Positions 42,651 to 50,957 of a stretch of 64,000 nt of DNA are shown in pieces. The translations under genes were made by a program, and so were the position numbers. The stretch lies in contig NZ_JABLSI010000014.1 in NCBI RefSeq assembly GCF_019303475.1, positions 28,144 to 92,143 of the forward strand. The letters are read 5' to 3'. The notes below the pieces were generated by a model, which was not told the origin of the DNA, searched no databases, and was given only the letters and a program-made list of their open reading frames with translations. How positions within the stretch are numbered: position 1 is the stretch's first letter; the number at the start of each line of letters is the position of its first letter. The DNA is from Streptomyces sp. JJ38 (lineage in GTDB: Bacteria; Actinomycetota; Actinomycetes; Streptomycetales; Streptomycetaceae).

Positions 42651-44024
42651 TCAGCTCTCCGTCGGCGCGGAGACCAGCCCCTTGGGCTCCAGCAGGAACT
42701 GGGCGAGGCTGCCGTCGTGCGGGATCTCGGGCACCGAGGCCCAGGGCCGCACCCGTCCGGTCACCACCTTGCGCACGGTGGGCTCGCGCAGGACGCGCTC
42801 GGCCAGCCCCGCGTGCTCGTCGGGCAGGCTGACCACGAGGGACTCGCGCAGCGGGGCGGTGCCGTCCTGGGGCCGCCAGGGCGCCACGACGACGAAGGGG
42901 AAGCCGAGTTCGGTACCGACGAGCTGGTCGGTGGCGGTCGGCACCGAGACGACGAGGGGCCGCAGCACCGCGCTGCCGTCGCCGGGGTCGGCGCAGAGCC
43001 CGTCCGGGTACCGGTGGGTGCTGTGGTCGACGGCGTGCGCGGTCATCCCGGCGAGGTGCTCGGCCAGCACGGCACCCGCCTCCCCGGTCATGGCGGGCAG
43101 CGCCGCGTCCGGGTCGGTCACGGGACGCACCGGCAGCGTCGCGAGCCGGGCGGCCAGCGCGTCGGCCAGGGGCGCGACGGGGCCGCTGGTGAGGACGAGG
43201 GAGACGTTGTTGCAGCGCACTCCGCCGTCGTCGGCGATCCACTCGACGAGGTCGTCGAGCAGCCCCTCGTCCCTGGCGGCGCCCGCGCCGACCAGCGCCT
43301 TGCTGCGGCCGGGGCCGCGCACGAGCACGTCGCGGCGGGAGCCGAACCGCTCGGCGGCGGCCGGACCGCCGTACACCAGGCCGAGGTCCGCCTCGGCGAG
43401 CAGGTGCTCGCCCACCTCGTGACCGCCGGGCAGCAGGGCCGCGCGGTCCGGGTCGAGCCCGGCGGCCGAGAGGGCCGCGAGAAGCCGGCGCGGGGTGAAG
43501 GGGTCCTTGCTGCCGGGGCGCACGAGCACGGAGACGCCCATCGCCAGGGCGCGCACCCAGGTGACGTTGGGCTCGGGGTGGTTGTTGGGGACGACGGCCG
43601 CCAACAGGCGGCCGCGCGGCACCCAGTGCGTGGCGAAGCCGGGGGCGGCGAACGGGGCGGGCAGCTCGGCCTGGTTGAGCCGCTCGACCAGGGAGAGCTG
43701 GTTGCGGATGCCCTCGCGGGCGCCGGTGACGGCGCCCAGCGGGGTGCCGGTGGCCAGGGCGACGCGGCGGCAGTACTCCTGCGGGCTCTCGCCGTCCAGC
43801 TCGGCGGTGGCGAAGAGCTCGCCGGCCTTGGCGAAGAGCGCGGCGTCGGGGGCGGGCCCGGTGTCGGCGGAGCGGAGCCGGTTGAGGGCGGCCTGGGCCA
43901 TGAGACGAGGGGCGAGGCCGACCGATGCCAGGGGGGAGCCGTCGACGGCCGTGAGGGTGGAGCGGTCGCGGCTGTCCACCTCCCGCCCGGAGATGACCGG
44001 GTTCACCACGGGCAGCGCGCTCAT
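42651..44024 (-). CDS. LuxC/GriD-like acyl-CoA reductase
   Basis: A 457-residue aldehyde-dehydrogenase-fold acyl reductase of the LuxC type. Recognisable parts are PRGRLLAAVVPNNHPEPNVTWVRALAMGVSVLVRPGSKDPFTPRRLL (nucleotide-binding), LVRGPGRSKALVGAGA and the catalytic Cys in DDGGVRCNNVSLVL near residue 272. It would reduce an activated aryl acid to the aldehyde with NAD(P)H. Its partner is the LuxE-like gene, coupled by a one-base TGATG overlap. The pair resembles GriC/GriD of grixazone biosynthesis, which reduce an aminohydroxybenzoate to its aldehyde. Confidence 0.82.
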   Translation of the reverse strand: MSALPVVNPVISGREVDSRDRSTLTAVDGSPLASVGLAPRLMAQAALNRLRSADTGPAPDAALFAKAGELFATAELDGESPQEYCRRVALATGTPLGAVTGAREGIRNQLSLVERLNQAELPAPFAAPGFATHWVPRGRLLAAVVPNNHPEPNVTWVRALAMGVSVLVRPGSKDPFTPRRLLAALSAAGLDPDRAALLPGGHEVGEHLLAEADLGLVYGGPAAAERFGSRRDVLVRGPGRSKALVGAGAARDEGLLDDLVEWIADDGGVRCNNVSLVLTSGPVAPLADALAARLATLPVRPVTDPDAALPAMTGEAGAVLAEHLAGMTAHAVDHSTHRYPDGLCADPGDGSAVLRPLVVSVPTATDQLVGTELGFPFVVVAPWRPQDGTAPLRESLVVSLPDEHAGLAERVLREPTVRKVVTGRVRPWASVPEIPHDGSLAQFLLEPKGLVSAPTES

Positions 44025-45109
44025 CAGTAGACCCCCTCGACGACGGCCGGTGCGTCCTTGGCGCGCAGCGGGGCGATGTCGGCCAGCCCGTCGACGGTGT
44101 CCCCGGCGGCGGGCCGGACCCGGATCGCGGTGTCCCGCTCCAGGACGTTCGGCAGGAACATGTCGTGGCTCATCTGGTGCATGAGCACCTGGCCGCGCTG
44201 CCCGTACTCCACTTCCTCGCCGGTCTCGGGGTCGAGGACCTCGACCACGGACTGCGGGAAGTAGGGCCGGAACACGCAGGGGTGCTCGTCGCCCTCCTCA
44301 CGCGGACGCTGCGGGGCGATGCCCATGATGGTGTTGCCGTAGATGGCGGCCACCTTCGCCCGGGGGAAGAAGAACTCCTCGACCTGCCGCAGCGATTCCG
44401 GGCTCATGCTCGTGCCGGCCCAGAGGATGCCCTCCACGGTGGAGGCGAGCCGCTCGTGGAGTGCGCCGCGCGCGCAGACCGCCTCCAGCACGGGAGGCGT
44501 GATGAACAGCACCCGCACCTCCTGGGTACGGGCGATGAGCTCCATCTGGTCGAGCAGGTACTCGCGGTACTCAGCGGCCAGTTCGGTCCGGCCGGAGCCG
44601 ATGAGCCGCTTCACCCAGCGCGGGTCGAAGTCGAGGGTGAAGCACACGCCTCCGCGCGACTGGGCGAGGTGGCGCACCGTCCGCCCGACGACGTGCGGGC
44701 CCGTGGGGCCGACGTGCAGCCAGTGCCCGCTGGAGGGGAAGCCGTGCTGTGCCAGCACCTCGCTCACCCAGTCCACGTTCCGGGTCCGGGCCGTGCTGTC
44801 GACGATGCGTTTGGGCGCGCCGACCGTGCCGCCGGACTCGAAGACGTCGAAGGCGCTGGACGCCGCTCCCTTGGGGAAGAGCTCCTCGACCGGGACGGTG
44901 CGCAGTTCGTCGCTGACGTCCGGGAACCGGCGCAGGTCGGCCAGCTCCTTGATGTCGGTCAGCGGGTCGAAGTCCAGGTCCCCCACCCTGCTCAGCCAGA
45001 ACGGGGAGCCGGTGGCGGGCTCGAAGTGCCAGCGCAGCATCTCGCTCAGGTGTTGGGTGAGGGCGGCCTCGCCCTCGGGCCGTGGCGTGCCGTGGGTCAG
45101 CTCAGACAT
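44024..45109 (-). CDS. LuxE/PaaK-like acyl-activating enzyme
   Basis: A 361-residue adenylate-forming protein of the LuxE/phenylacetate-CoA-ligase-like group. The adenylate loop is VFESGGTVGAPKRIVDS near residue 87. HVGPTGPHVVGRTVRHLAQSRGGVCFTLDFDPRW, RVLFITPPVLEAV, YGNTIMGIAPQ and EVLDPETGEEVEYGQRGQVLMHQM follow the family pattern. It probably activates a carboxylic acid for reduction by the adjacent LuxC-like enzyme. The start ATG has GGAAAG upstream. It is the first gene of the long minus-strand biosynthetic operon. Confidence 0.82.
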   Translation of the reverse strand: MSELTHGTPRPEGEAALTQHLSEMLRWHFEPATGSPFWLSRVGDLDFDPLTDIKELADLRRFPDVSDELRTVPVEELFPKGAASSAFDVFESGGTVGAPKRIVDSTARTRNVDWVSEVLAQHGFPSSGHWLHVGPTGPHVVGRTVRHLAQSRGGVCFTLDFDPRWVKRLIGSGRTELAAEYREYLLDQMELIARTQEVRVLFITPPVLEAVCARGALHERLASTVEGILWAGTSMSPESLRQVEEFFFPRAKVAAIYGNTIMGIAPQRPREEGDEHPCVFRPYFPQSVVEVLDPETGEEVEYGQRGQVLMHQMSHDMFLPNVLERDTAIRVRPAAGDTVDGLADIAPLRAKDAPAVVEGVY

Positions 45110-45520
45110 ATCTTTCCAGCCGTTCATCGGTCGGTCCCGGATGACCGTCGGAGCGCGCGGGACGGGTCTCCGGGCGTTGGAACATGGCGAACTGCGGAAC
45201 ATGACGGGTGCAGGACGCACGAACGCGCGGGGACGTCCGGCGCGGCGCCACCCGCAGCGTTGAGCACAACGGTGCTGTGGTGCGGATCGGTCTGAGAAGG
45301 AGGGGGCGGTCGTTGCGTCGAACCGGAGCAGGGGGTCATTACTCCGGCGAGCACAGTTATCTTTCTCGCGAGCTAGTTCCCCTGTCAAGGAAGAGCCGAG
45401 CGACGTCCGAGTGAACCGCCGGCCACCAGGCGACTTCCCTGGCGAGCGGGCGTCTGGGGTGTTCAACTGCGCTGTTTGTAACGGGTGTTGGGGCAATTGC
45501 GGGTCACATATGGTCAGCGC
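45110..45520. promoter_or_regulatory. divergent control region of the aromatic cluster
   Basis: A 411-base divergent region without a gene. It contains a perfect minus-strand -35 TTGACA at 45383-45388, with an AT-rich -10 region around 45359-45365 (AAAGAT at 18-bp spacing) for the luxE operon. GTTCAACTG at 45461-45469 equals the left half of the inverted repeat reported for StrR/NovG-type activators; the right half is not recognisable. A ccagg/cctgg hairpin is at about 45427-45441. Confidence 0.5.
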
Positions 45521-46000
45521 ATGGCTACCGGAAAGAACGAGCGCCTCAACCTCCGCGAACTGTCCTCCTCCACCTACGCGGTGATGAACCGCCTGGCCGG
45601 CCAGGCCGACACGGCGGCCGCGGAAGCCGGCCTGGAGAGCGAGCTGCTCCACCTCGTGCGCATCCGCGCCTCCCAGATCAACGGCTGCGCCTTCTGCATC
45701 GACATGCACACCATCGACGCCCGCCGGGCGAACCTGGCCGAGCAGCGCATCTTCGCGCTCAACGCCTGGCGGGAGACCCCGTTCTACAGTGACCGCGAGC
45801 GGGCGGCCCTGGAGGTCACCGAGGCCGTCACCCTCATCCACGACGGGCAGCTCCCGGACGAGGTCTTCGAGCTGGGCCGCGAGGCCTTCGGCGAGGAGCA
45901 GCTCGCCCAGCTCGTGTGGGTCATCGTCGCCATCAACAGCTACAACCGCCTGGCCATCACCGCCCGGCTGGCGCCCGGGAACTACAACCCCGGCGCCTGA
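45521..46000 (+). CDS. AhpD/carboxymuconolactone decarboxylase-family protein
   Basis: A 159-residue CMD/AhpD-fold protein. RIRASQINGCAFCIDMHTIDARR (about residues 45-67) contains the CxxC-x-x-x-H redox motif of alkylhydroperoxidase D. The second half reads LVWVIVAINSYNRLAITARL. Such proteins reduce peroxides or act on quinone-like rings. The ATG has no good Shine-Dalgarno, so the mRNA could be leaderless or start further upstream at an in-frame GTG (45485). First of three plus-strand cluster genes. Confidence 0.83.
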   Translation: MATGKNERLNLRELSSSTYAVMNRLAGQADTAAAEAGLESELLHLVRIRASQINGCAFCIDMHTIDARRANLAEQRIFALNAWRETPFYSDRERAALEVTEAVTLIHDGQLPDEVFELGREAFGEEQLAQLVWVIVAINSYNRLAITARLAPGNYNPGA

Positions 46001-46118
46001 CCCCCGCGCCGGCCGCTGTGGCCGCGACCCGGCCACAGCGGCTCCGCACACCCTCCAGCACACCCCTTCAGCACCCCCTCCAGCACGTCTCCACCCGTCG
46101 AGCCGGGAAGGTGCCGCC

Positions 46119-46739
46119 ATGCGGACGCTTGGGACCGCCCGTACCGGAACACCGCCACCACCCACGGCGAGCGGAGCGCCACCGCCCGCCGCGCGCGGAG
46201 AACGCTTCGCCGACCCGTTCACCCGGCACCTGACCGGCCACACGGGCTCCACCACGGAGCAGCTCCGCAAGCGCACCGGGGCTCCGCTGCGCCTGCGGCT
46301 CGTCAGCCAGCACACGGCGTCCCCGGCCGACGGCGACGCCCCGCGCCCGGCATCCCGTACGGTGCGCCGTCCCGCGGACACGCCCCACCTCGTGCGGGTC
46401 ACCGAACTCCTCACCCCGGACGGCATCACCGTCTCCCGCAACCTCGTGACGGGGCCCCTGCCCGCGACCCCGGCCATCGCCGACGCCGTCACCCGCGCCG
46501 ACACCCCGCTCGGCCCGGCGCTCGCCCTCGCCGGCGTCCACCAGCGCCGCACCCTGCTCAGCGTCGGCCTGACCCCCTGGCCGCAGGCTCCCGCCGGGCC
46601 GCCCGCGGTACGCCGCTCCTACCTGCTGTACCTGGCCGACGAGCCGCCCCTGCGCGTCGTCGAGCGGTTCAACCCGGCCGTCGTGCCCAGCGGGACGCGC
46701 CCCGGGAACCCCGCGCGCCCGTGGCCGGTGCGCGCGTGA
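46119..46739 (+). CDS. chorismate lyase-like (UbiC-type) protein
   Basis: A 206-residue protein with the chorismate-pyruvate-lyase/UTRA-like fold of actinobacteria. An N-terminal helix (DPFTRHLTGHTGSTTEQLRKRTGAPLRLRLVSQ), then ITVSRNLVTGPLPATPAIADAV, TPLGPALALAG and VRRSYLLYLADEPPLRVVERFNPAVV, where the Arg near the N-terminal end and the terminal Glu are the usual chorismate contacts. Expected product is 4-hydroxybenzoate (or its 3-isomer). GGGAAGG lies eight bases before the ATG. The stop overlaps the monooxygenase start (GTGA), so the two are coupled. Confidence 0.75.
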   Translation: MRTLGTARTGTPPPPTASGAPPPAARGERFADPFTRHLTGHTGSTTEQLRKRTGAPLRLRLVSQHTASPADGDAPRPASRTVRRPADTPHLVRVTELLTPDGITVSRNLVTGPLPATPAIADAVTRADTPLGPALALAGVHQRRTLLSVGLTPWPQAPAGPPAVRRSYLLYLADEPPLRVVERFNPAVVPSGTRPGNPARPWPVRA

Positions 46740-47881
46740 GGGCGTCCGTCATCGTCGTCGGCGCGGGCCCGGTGGGACTCAGCGCCGCGCTCGCCGCGGC
46801 CTCCCTCGGCCTCGCGCCGGTGGTGCTGGAGGCCCGGCGCCGCGACGACGAGCGCCCCGGCAGCCGCGCCCTGTTCGTGCACCGCGCCACGCTGCGGCAC
46901 CTGGACGCCGTCAGTGCCGGGCTCGGCGCGCGGGTCGCGCGCGACGGTCTCACCTGGGCCACCCACCGCACCCTGTGGGCGGGACGCGAGGTGCACCGCC
47001 GCTCCTTCCCCCCGGGCGCGGGGCGGCCGCCCTTCACCAGCCTGCCCCAGACCGCCCTGGAGGACCTCCTGCGCGAGGCCTGCGAGAGCGCGGGCATCCC
47101 CGTGCTGTGGGGCGAGGCCGTCGTACGTGCGGCCGGCCGGCCCGACGGGGCGCTGGTGCGCACCGCCTCGGGCGCCGAGCACCGGGCCGGACACGTCATC
47201 GCCTGCGACGGCCCCCGCTCCGCGGTCCGGGCGGGGCTGGGCGTGGCGATGGAAGGAGTCACCACCTGCGCGGAGTTCCTCGTGGTCGACGTCGACGAAG
47301 GTGCCGTCCCCGCCGAGCCGGAGCGGGTGTTCCACTACCGGCACCCGGCGCTGCGGCGCAACGTCCTCCTCGTGCCCTTCCGCGGGGGCTGGCGGATCGA
47401 CGTGCAGTGCCGCCCGGACGAGGAGGCCGACCGCCTCACCGGGCGCATCGGCGACTGGCTCCCCCTGGCCGTCCCCCACCTGCGGTCCCCCCGCGTCACC
47501 TGGACCTCCGCCTACCGGTTCCACCAGCGCGTCGCGAGCGCCTTCGCCGACCCGTACGGCCGCGTCCTGCTCGCGGGCGAAGCGGCCCATCTGCTGCCCC
47601 CGTTCGGCGCCCGGGGCATGAACTCCGGGATCGCCGACGCCGTGGCCGCGGCCCACGCCGTCCGGGACGACACGGTCCTCCGGTACGCGCACGAGCGGCG
47701 CCGGGCCGCGCACCGCAACGTGGCGGCGGCCGCGAGCGCGCTGGGCCACCTCCTCGCACCCCGCCTCCGGCAGCGGGTCTCGCAGCGGACCGCGGCCCTC
47801 GCCGCTCCCCTGTGGCCCGCCGCCGGACGCTGGCTCGACGCCGCGCCGTACGGCCCCCGGCTGCGCGCCGTCCGCTACTGA
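46736..47881 (+). CDS. FAD-dependent aromatic monooxygenase (second paralogue)
   Basis: A 381-residue group A flavoprotein hydroxylase. GAGPVGLSAALAAASLGLAPVVLEARRR is at residues 8-35, FVHRATLRHLDAVSAGLG matches the paralogue, ACDGPRSAVRAG is the DG motif, and VLLAGEAAHLLPPFGARGMNSGIADAV is the ribityl-binding motif. It shares the APYGPR ending with the other monooxygenase. Coupled to the chorismate lyase-like gene, it is a candidate for hydroxylating 4-hydroxybenzoate, with the paralogue acting on the PABA branch. That split is inference. Confidence 0.85.
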   Translation: MRASVIVVGAGPVGLSAALAAASLGLAPVVLEARRRDDERPGSRALFVHRATLRHLDAVSAGLGARVARDGLTWATHRTLWAGREVHRRSFPPGAGRPPFTSLPQTALEDLLREACESAGIPVLWGEAVVRAAGRPDGALVRTASGAEHRAGHVIACDGPRSAVRAGLGVAMEGVTTCAEFLVVDVDEGAVPAEPERVFHYRHPALRRNVLLVPFRGGWRIDVQCRPDEEADRLTGRIGDWLPLAVPHLRSPRVTWTSAYRFHQRVASAFADPYGRVLLAGEAAHLLPPFGARGMNSGIADAVAAAHAVRDDTVLRYAHERRRAAHRNVAAAASALGHLLAPRLRQRVSQRTAALAAPLWPAAGRWLDAAPYGPRLRAVRY

Positions 47882-48921
47882 CCGCGCGTCCGGGGCGAGC
47901 GCCCGGCGGCACCCATCGACTCGGCCAGCGACTCCCACAACCGTCCGCAGGCCAGGGCCATTTCGGCCACGTCCTCCCGACGGTGGCCCGGCACGGCGTC
48001 GGCCATGGCACCCCACTCCTCCGCCGTGATCTTCCACTGCCCCAGCAGCCGCAGCAGCGCGCGGCCGGACTCGCTGTGCCGCAGGGCGGGGTCGCCGCAC
48101 AGGCTGCCGTACAGCTCCCCGAACTCCTTGACGGTGCCGCCGCCGCGCCGGCCGCCCGCGGGCCGCTCGGGCTGCCGGCGGGGGCCCGAGCGCGGCGGCG
48201 CCGGGGCCGTGGCGGGGCGGCGCAGCCGCTCGGGGACCGGGTCCTCCCCCCGGCTGACCCGGTCCCGGACGTCCCGCACGGTGGCGGGTGAGAGCCCGGT
48301 GAGCCGGGCGATCTGCCGCAGTGAGAGCTCCGGGGCTTCGGCCAACAGGCGGCGCGCCTCCTGGCGTTCGGCCGCCGTGCTCAGCGGCCTGACCCGGCCG
48401 TCCCGGCCGACCCGGGCGTCCGCCGCGGGGATGGCGGTGCGGCGCCGCAGCGCGGCCACCGCGTGGGACGAGAGGCCGGTGACGGCGCCGATGGACCGGT
48501 CGGACCAGTGCGGGTGCGAGGCGACGATGCGCTCGGCGGCCGCAGAGCGCTCGGCGGGGGTGAGCGGCAGGCCGTGGCCGGCGTTGGCGGTGACGGCGAG
48601 CACGAAGGCGTCCTCGGGACTGCCGTCGAAGAAGCGGGCCGCGACCCGGGTGGCGCCGCGCAACACGGCCACGCGGAGGCGGTAGGTCCCGTCGATCACG
48701 CGCATGGAGGGCCGGTGGACGATGATCGGCGGCAGTTCCCCGGGCCATGCGGCCAACGCGCGGAGATGCTCCGGGTCCCCGACCGGCACCCGTGGCGAGT
48801 CGGCCGGACGGAGGTCGGCCACCGCCACGCTCACCGTGGCCGAGAGGTGTTCGGGACCGGGGGCGTCGGAGGGCGTGGGTAAGGAGACGGTGCGTCGCGC
48901 GACTTCGCCGTGGCTCGTCAT
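47875..48921 (-). CDS. StrR/NovG-like ParB-domain pathway activator
   Basis: A 348-residue regulator. The ParB-like N-terminal domain reads VAVADLRPADSPRVPVGDPEHLRALAAWPGELPPIIVHRPSMRVIDGTYRLRVAVLRGATRVAARFFDGSPEDAFVLAVTANAGHGLPL, and two HTH-like segments follow (SIGAVTGLSSHAVAALRRR; SLRQIARLTGLSPATVRDVRDRVSRGEDPVPERL). This is the layout of StrR (streptomycin) and NovG (novobiocin), which activate their clusters. The DNA target is expected to be an inverted repeat starting GTTC. It is convergent with the monooxygenase (7-base overlap). It probably activates the aromatic cluster. Confidence 0.87.
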   Translation of the reverse strand: MTSHGEVARRTVSLPTPSDAPGPEHLSATVSVAVADLRPADSPRVPVGDPEHLRALAAWPGELPPIIVHRPSMRVIDGTYRLRVAVLRGATRVAARFFDGSPEDAFVLAVTANAGHGLPLTPAERSAAAERIVASHPHWSDRSIGAVTGLSSHAVAALRRRTAIPAADARVGRDGRVRPLSTAAERQEARRLLAEAPELSLRQIARLTGLSPATVRDVRDRVSRGEDPVPERLRRPATAPAPPRSGPRRQPERPAGGRRGGGTVKEFGELYGSLCGDPALRHSESGRALLRLLGQWKITAEEWGAMADAVPGHRREDVAEMALACGRLWESLAESMGAAGRSPRTRGQ

Positions 48922-49333
48922 GGATGACCCTTTGTGTGCGTCGGCTTGTGTGCGTCGGCGCCGGGTGGCCAACCGGGTGATTCACGCGGTTGGCCACCAC
49001 GGGGGCTTGACGACCGGTGAGGGGATTTCGGGATTCCGCCGAGCCGCGAAACACCCCGGCCAAACCCTACTTCAAAGCTTTCCAGAAAGGTATATTCCTA
49101 TGTTAGTATCCCCCGCCCCACGGAATCAACCGGCAATATCGCCAGGACACTCCGTCGGCGAAGGTTGCCTTCTACACTTGCTTCAGCAAGGCGCCGGGGG
49201 CCGTCTTCGCCATGGAGTGGGAGCACGAACAGCCCCCTCTGCGGCTTTGCACCCCCGTCAGGAAGCCTTCGCTACCGCTGCGCGGACCGGCCCGGGGAGC
49301 AGGAGCTACAGAAGCAGAAGGAGAACGTTGGGG
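48922..49333. promoter_or_regulatory. divergent region between the StrR-like and MarR genes
   Basis: A 412-base region without a supported gene. From about 49060 to 49125 it is unusually AT-rich. There lies the near-palindrome aggtatattcct (49088-49099, 10 of 12 symmetric), the expected size and position for a MarR operator. Confidence 0.55.
49088..49100. promoter_or_regulatory. candidate MarR operator, copy 1
   Basis: The reverse complement of this site reads taggaatatacct. Its first 11 bases recur exactly at 50508-50518, upstream of the DsbA-like gene. In a genome this GC-rich, a shared AT-rich 11-mer near two adjacent genes is unlikely to be chance. Confidence 0.55.
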
Positions 49334-49816
49334 ATGGCGCCTTCCGACGAGTTCAGGGTCGATTCCAACGTGCTGGCCCAACAGGTCTACCGCCTCGGCC
49401 GGCTCCTCGACTCCGCCACCGCCTCGGCCGCGGCCCGCGTGGGACTGACCCGGGCCGAGGCCGACGTCCTGAGAGCGCTCCTGAGCGCCTCGGACCACCG
49501 GCTGCGGCCGACGGCACTGGCCACCGCGTGCGGGCTCTCCTCCGGCGGCACCAGCAACATCATCCAGCGCCTCGCACGCTCGGGCTTCGTCAACCGTGAG
49601 GCGAACGACCGCGACGGGCGCAGCAACTGGGTCCAGCTGACGCCCGAGGGAGCGGAGTTGACCCGCGTCGTCGCGGAGGCCGTCACGGACCGCCACACCC
49701 GCCTCCTGGCCCCGCTGCCCGGCGACACCGCGGCCTGCCTGCTGGAGACGCTGAACACGACGCTGGAACACATCGACGAGACGGGAGCGCGCACGGCGGC
49801 CGGGCGCGGCCACTGA
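49334..49816 (+). CDS. MarR-family transcriptional regulator
   Basis: A 160-residue winged-HTH regulator: helix LAQQVYRLGRLLDSATASAAARVGLTRAEADVLRALL, recognition region RLRPTALATACGLSSGGTSNIIQRLARSGFVNREANDRDGRSNWVQLTPEGAELTR (wing DRDGRS), and a C-terminal dimerisation helix. AAGGAGA lies 11 bases before the ATG; an in-frame TTG six bases earlier has better spacing and may be the true start. Family members respond to phenolic compounds, which fits an aromatic pathway next door. Likely targets are itself and the DsbA-like gene. Confidence 0.88.
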   Translation: MAPSDEFRVDSNVLAQQVYRLGRLLDSATASAAARVGLTRAEADVLRALLSASDHRLRPTALATACGLSSGGTSNIIQRLARSGFVNREANDRDGRSNWVQLTPEGAELTRVVAEAVTDRHTRLLAPLPGDTAACLLETLNTTLEHIDETGARTAAGRGH

Positions 49817-49846
49817 GGCGCTCCAACCGGATATCCCGCCCGCCGC

Positions 49847-50419
49847 TCAGGCCCGCAGCGGCGCCGCACCCGCCGTCAGCCGCTCGATCTGGGCCACCGT
49901 GGGAACACCCTCGATCCAGTGCCCCCCACAGGCCAGCGTCGGCACCACGGTGATGTTCCGGCCCTCCCGGAGTGCCGCCCGGTGGCGCTGCGCGTAGTGC
50001 TGCGAGGTGACGGCTCTTCGGAACGCCTCGGGTTCCAGCCCCGCCCGTCCGGCGGCCCTCGCGAGCGGACCCAGCTGGCCTATGTCGTGCTTCTCCAGGA
50101 AGTAGGCCGCGTAGACGTGCTCGCTGTACTCCTCCCCCAGGCCCTGGTCACAGGCGTACTGGTAGCCGCGCAGGGCGAGCCGCCCACCCGTCGGCGGCGG
50201 CGCGGACCGGCCGATCTCCAGCCCCAACCGCCACGCGAGCCGCCGCACCCCGAACTCCCAGACGAGGGCAGAGGGCAGCGGGGCACCGAGCCGCTGATCT
50301 CCGCCCTCATGGGGTAACCAGCGCACCTCGACGGCCGGATCGGCCAACGCGCTCTCGAGCAGGCGCCGGGTCAACATGCTGAACGCGGACACGTAGTTGA
50401 ACCATATGCGGATGACCAT
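49847..50419 (-). CDS. DsbA-family/2-hydroxychromene-2-carboxylate isomerase-like protein
   Basis: A 190-residue thioredoxin-fold protein of the DsbA/FrnE/GST-kappa group. The fold core is IRIWFNYVSAFSMLTRRLLESAL, VRWLPHE, QYACDQGLGEEYSEHVYAAYFLEKHDIGQLGPLARAAGRAGL and NITVVPTLACGGHWIEGVPTVAQIERL (cis-Pro loop VPT). The position of the CxxC motif holds YVSAF, so it is not a dithiol oxidase. A glutathione/mycothiol-type isomerase or transferase role is more likely. It carries the shared operator-like element upstream, so it may be a MarR target. Confidence 0.8.
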   Translation of the reverse strand: MVIRIWFNYVSAFSMLTRRLLESALADPAVEVRWLPHEGGDQRLGAPLPSALVWEFGVRRLAWRLGLEIGRSAPPPTGGRLALRGYQYACDQGLGEEYSEHVYAAYFLEKHDIGQLGPLARAAGRAGLEPEAFRRAVTSQHYAQRHRAALREGRNITVVPTLACGGHWIEGVPTVAQIERLTAGAAPLRA

Positions 50420-50507
50420 GGACCGGCCCACACCTCCCACTTCGCCGAGCCCCCGCACCGGGATTCCGGACCGAACCCCGATCGCACCTTCGGTAGCGGC
50501 GGGCCCC

Positions 50508-50518
50508 TAGGAATATAC
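50508..50518. promoter_or_regulatory. candidate MarR operator, copy 2
   Basis: taggaatatac, identical over 11 bases to the complement of the site upstream of the MarR gene. It lies 89 bases upstream of the DsbA-like start codon. Confidence 0.5.
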
Positions 50519-50519
50519 G

Positions 50520-50957
50520 CGCGTCATTACCCCACGAACTTGGACACTACCCCTGCGCGACGGCGCCGACCGGCCCCGGACACGCCCGCCGCCCGGCGAC
50601 CAGCGCTCCCGTGCGCCCCCCGCGCGCCTCCGTCCCGAGCCGGCCAGTTCCAGCCCCCATCGACCGCGCACCCCAGGGGATCCGGCCCGAACCGCCCGGA
50701 CGCCGCCACCGCCCGCCGACGCGGGCGGCCGTCCGCCGATACGGGCTTCGCCTCCTTTGCCCCAGCACGCCGAACGTCCCGCCCCCGGCAGCCTTTGCCC
50801 GCCCTCCGCCCTTGAGGGGCTCCCTCCAGATCGTTTTCCGCGTTCATGCGGTGCGCGGAAATCCGGCCGACACGAACGCACGGCCGGCGTCGTCCAAGGA
50901 GATGCGGGTGCCCGAGAACGACACCCGCAACGGACCTCGGAGCGAGAGGGCGGGCCG
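50520..50957. other. 438-base region upstream of the GTPase operon
   Basis: No gene is supported. Reading frames here are long only because of the high GC content. The operon promoter should lie in this region, but no clear -35/-10 pair is visible. GAGAGGG ten bases before 50958 is the probable ribosome binding site of the first gene. Confidence 0.45.

Noticed and set aside
42651..45109. A luciferase (lux) operon.
   Set aside because: Only LuxC- and LuxE-like genes are present, without luxA/luxB/luxD; the better match is an aryl acid reductase pair.
47875..48921. Chromosome or plasmid partition protein ParB.
   Set aside because: The ParB-like domain is followed by the StrR/NovG layout, there is no ParA partner and no parS-like site, and it lies in a biosynthetic cluster.
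50520..50957. A protein-coding gene in the gap before the GTPase operon.
   Set aside because: All frames there are Arg/Pro/Ala-rich low-complexity sequence without a ribosome binding site or motif.
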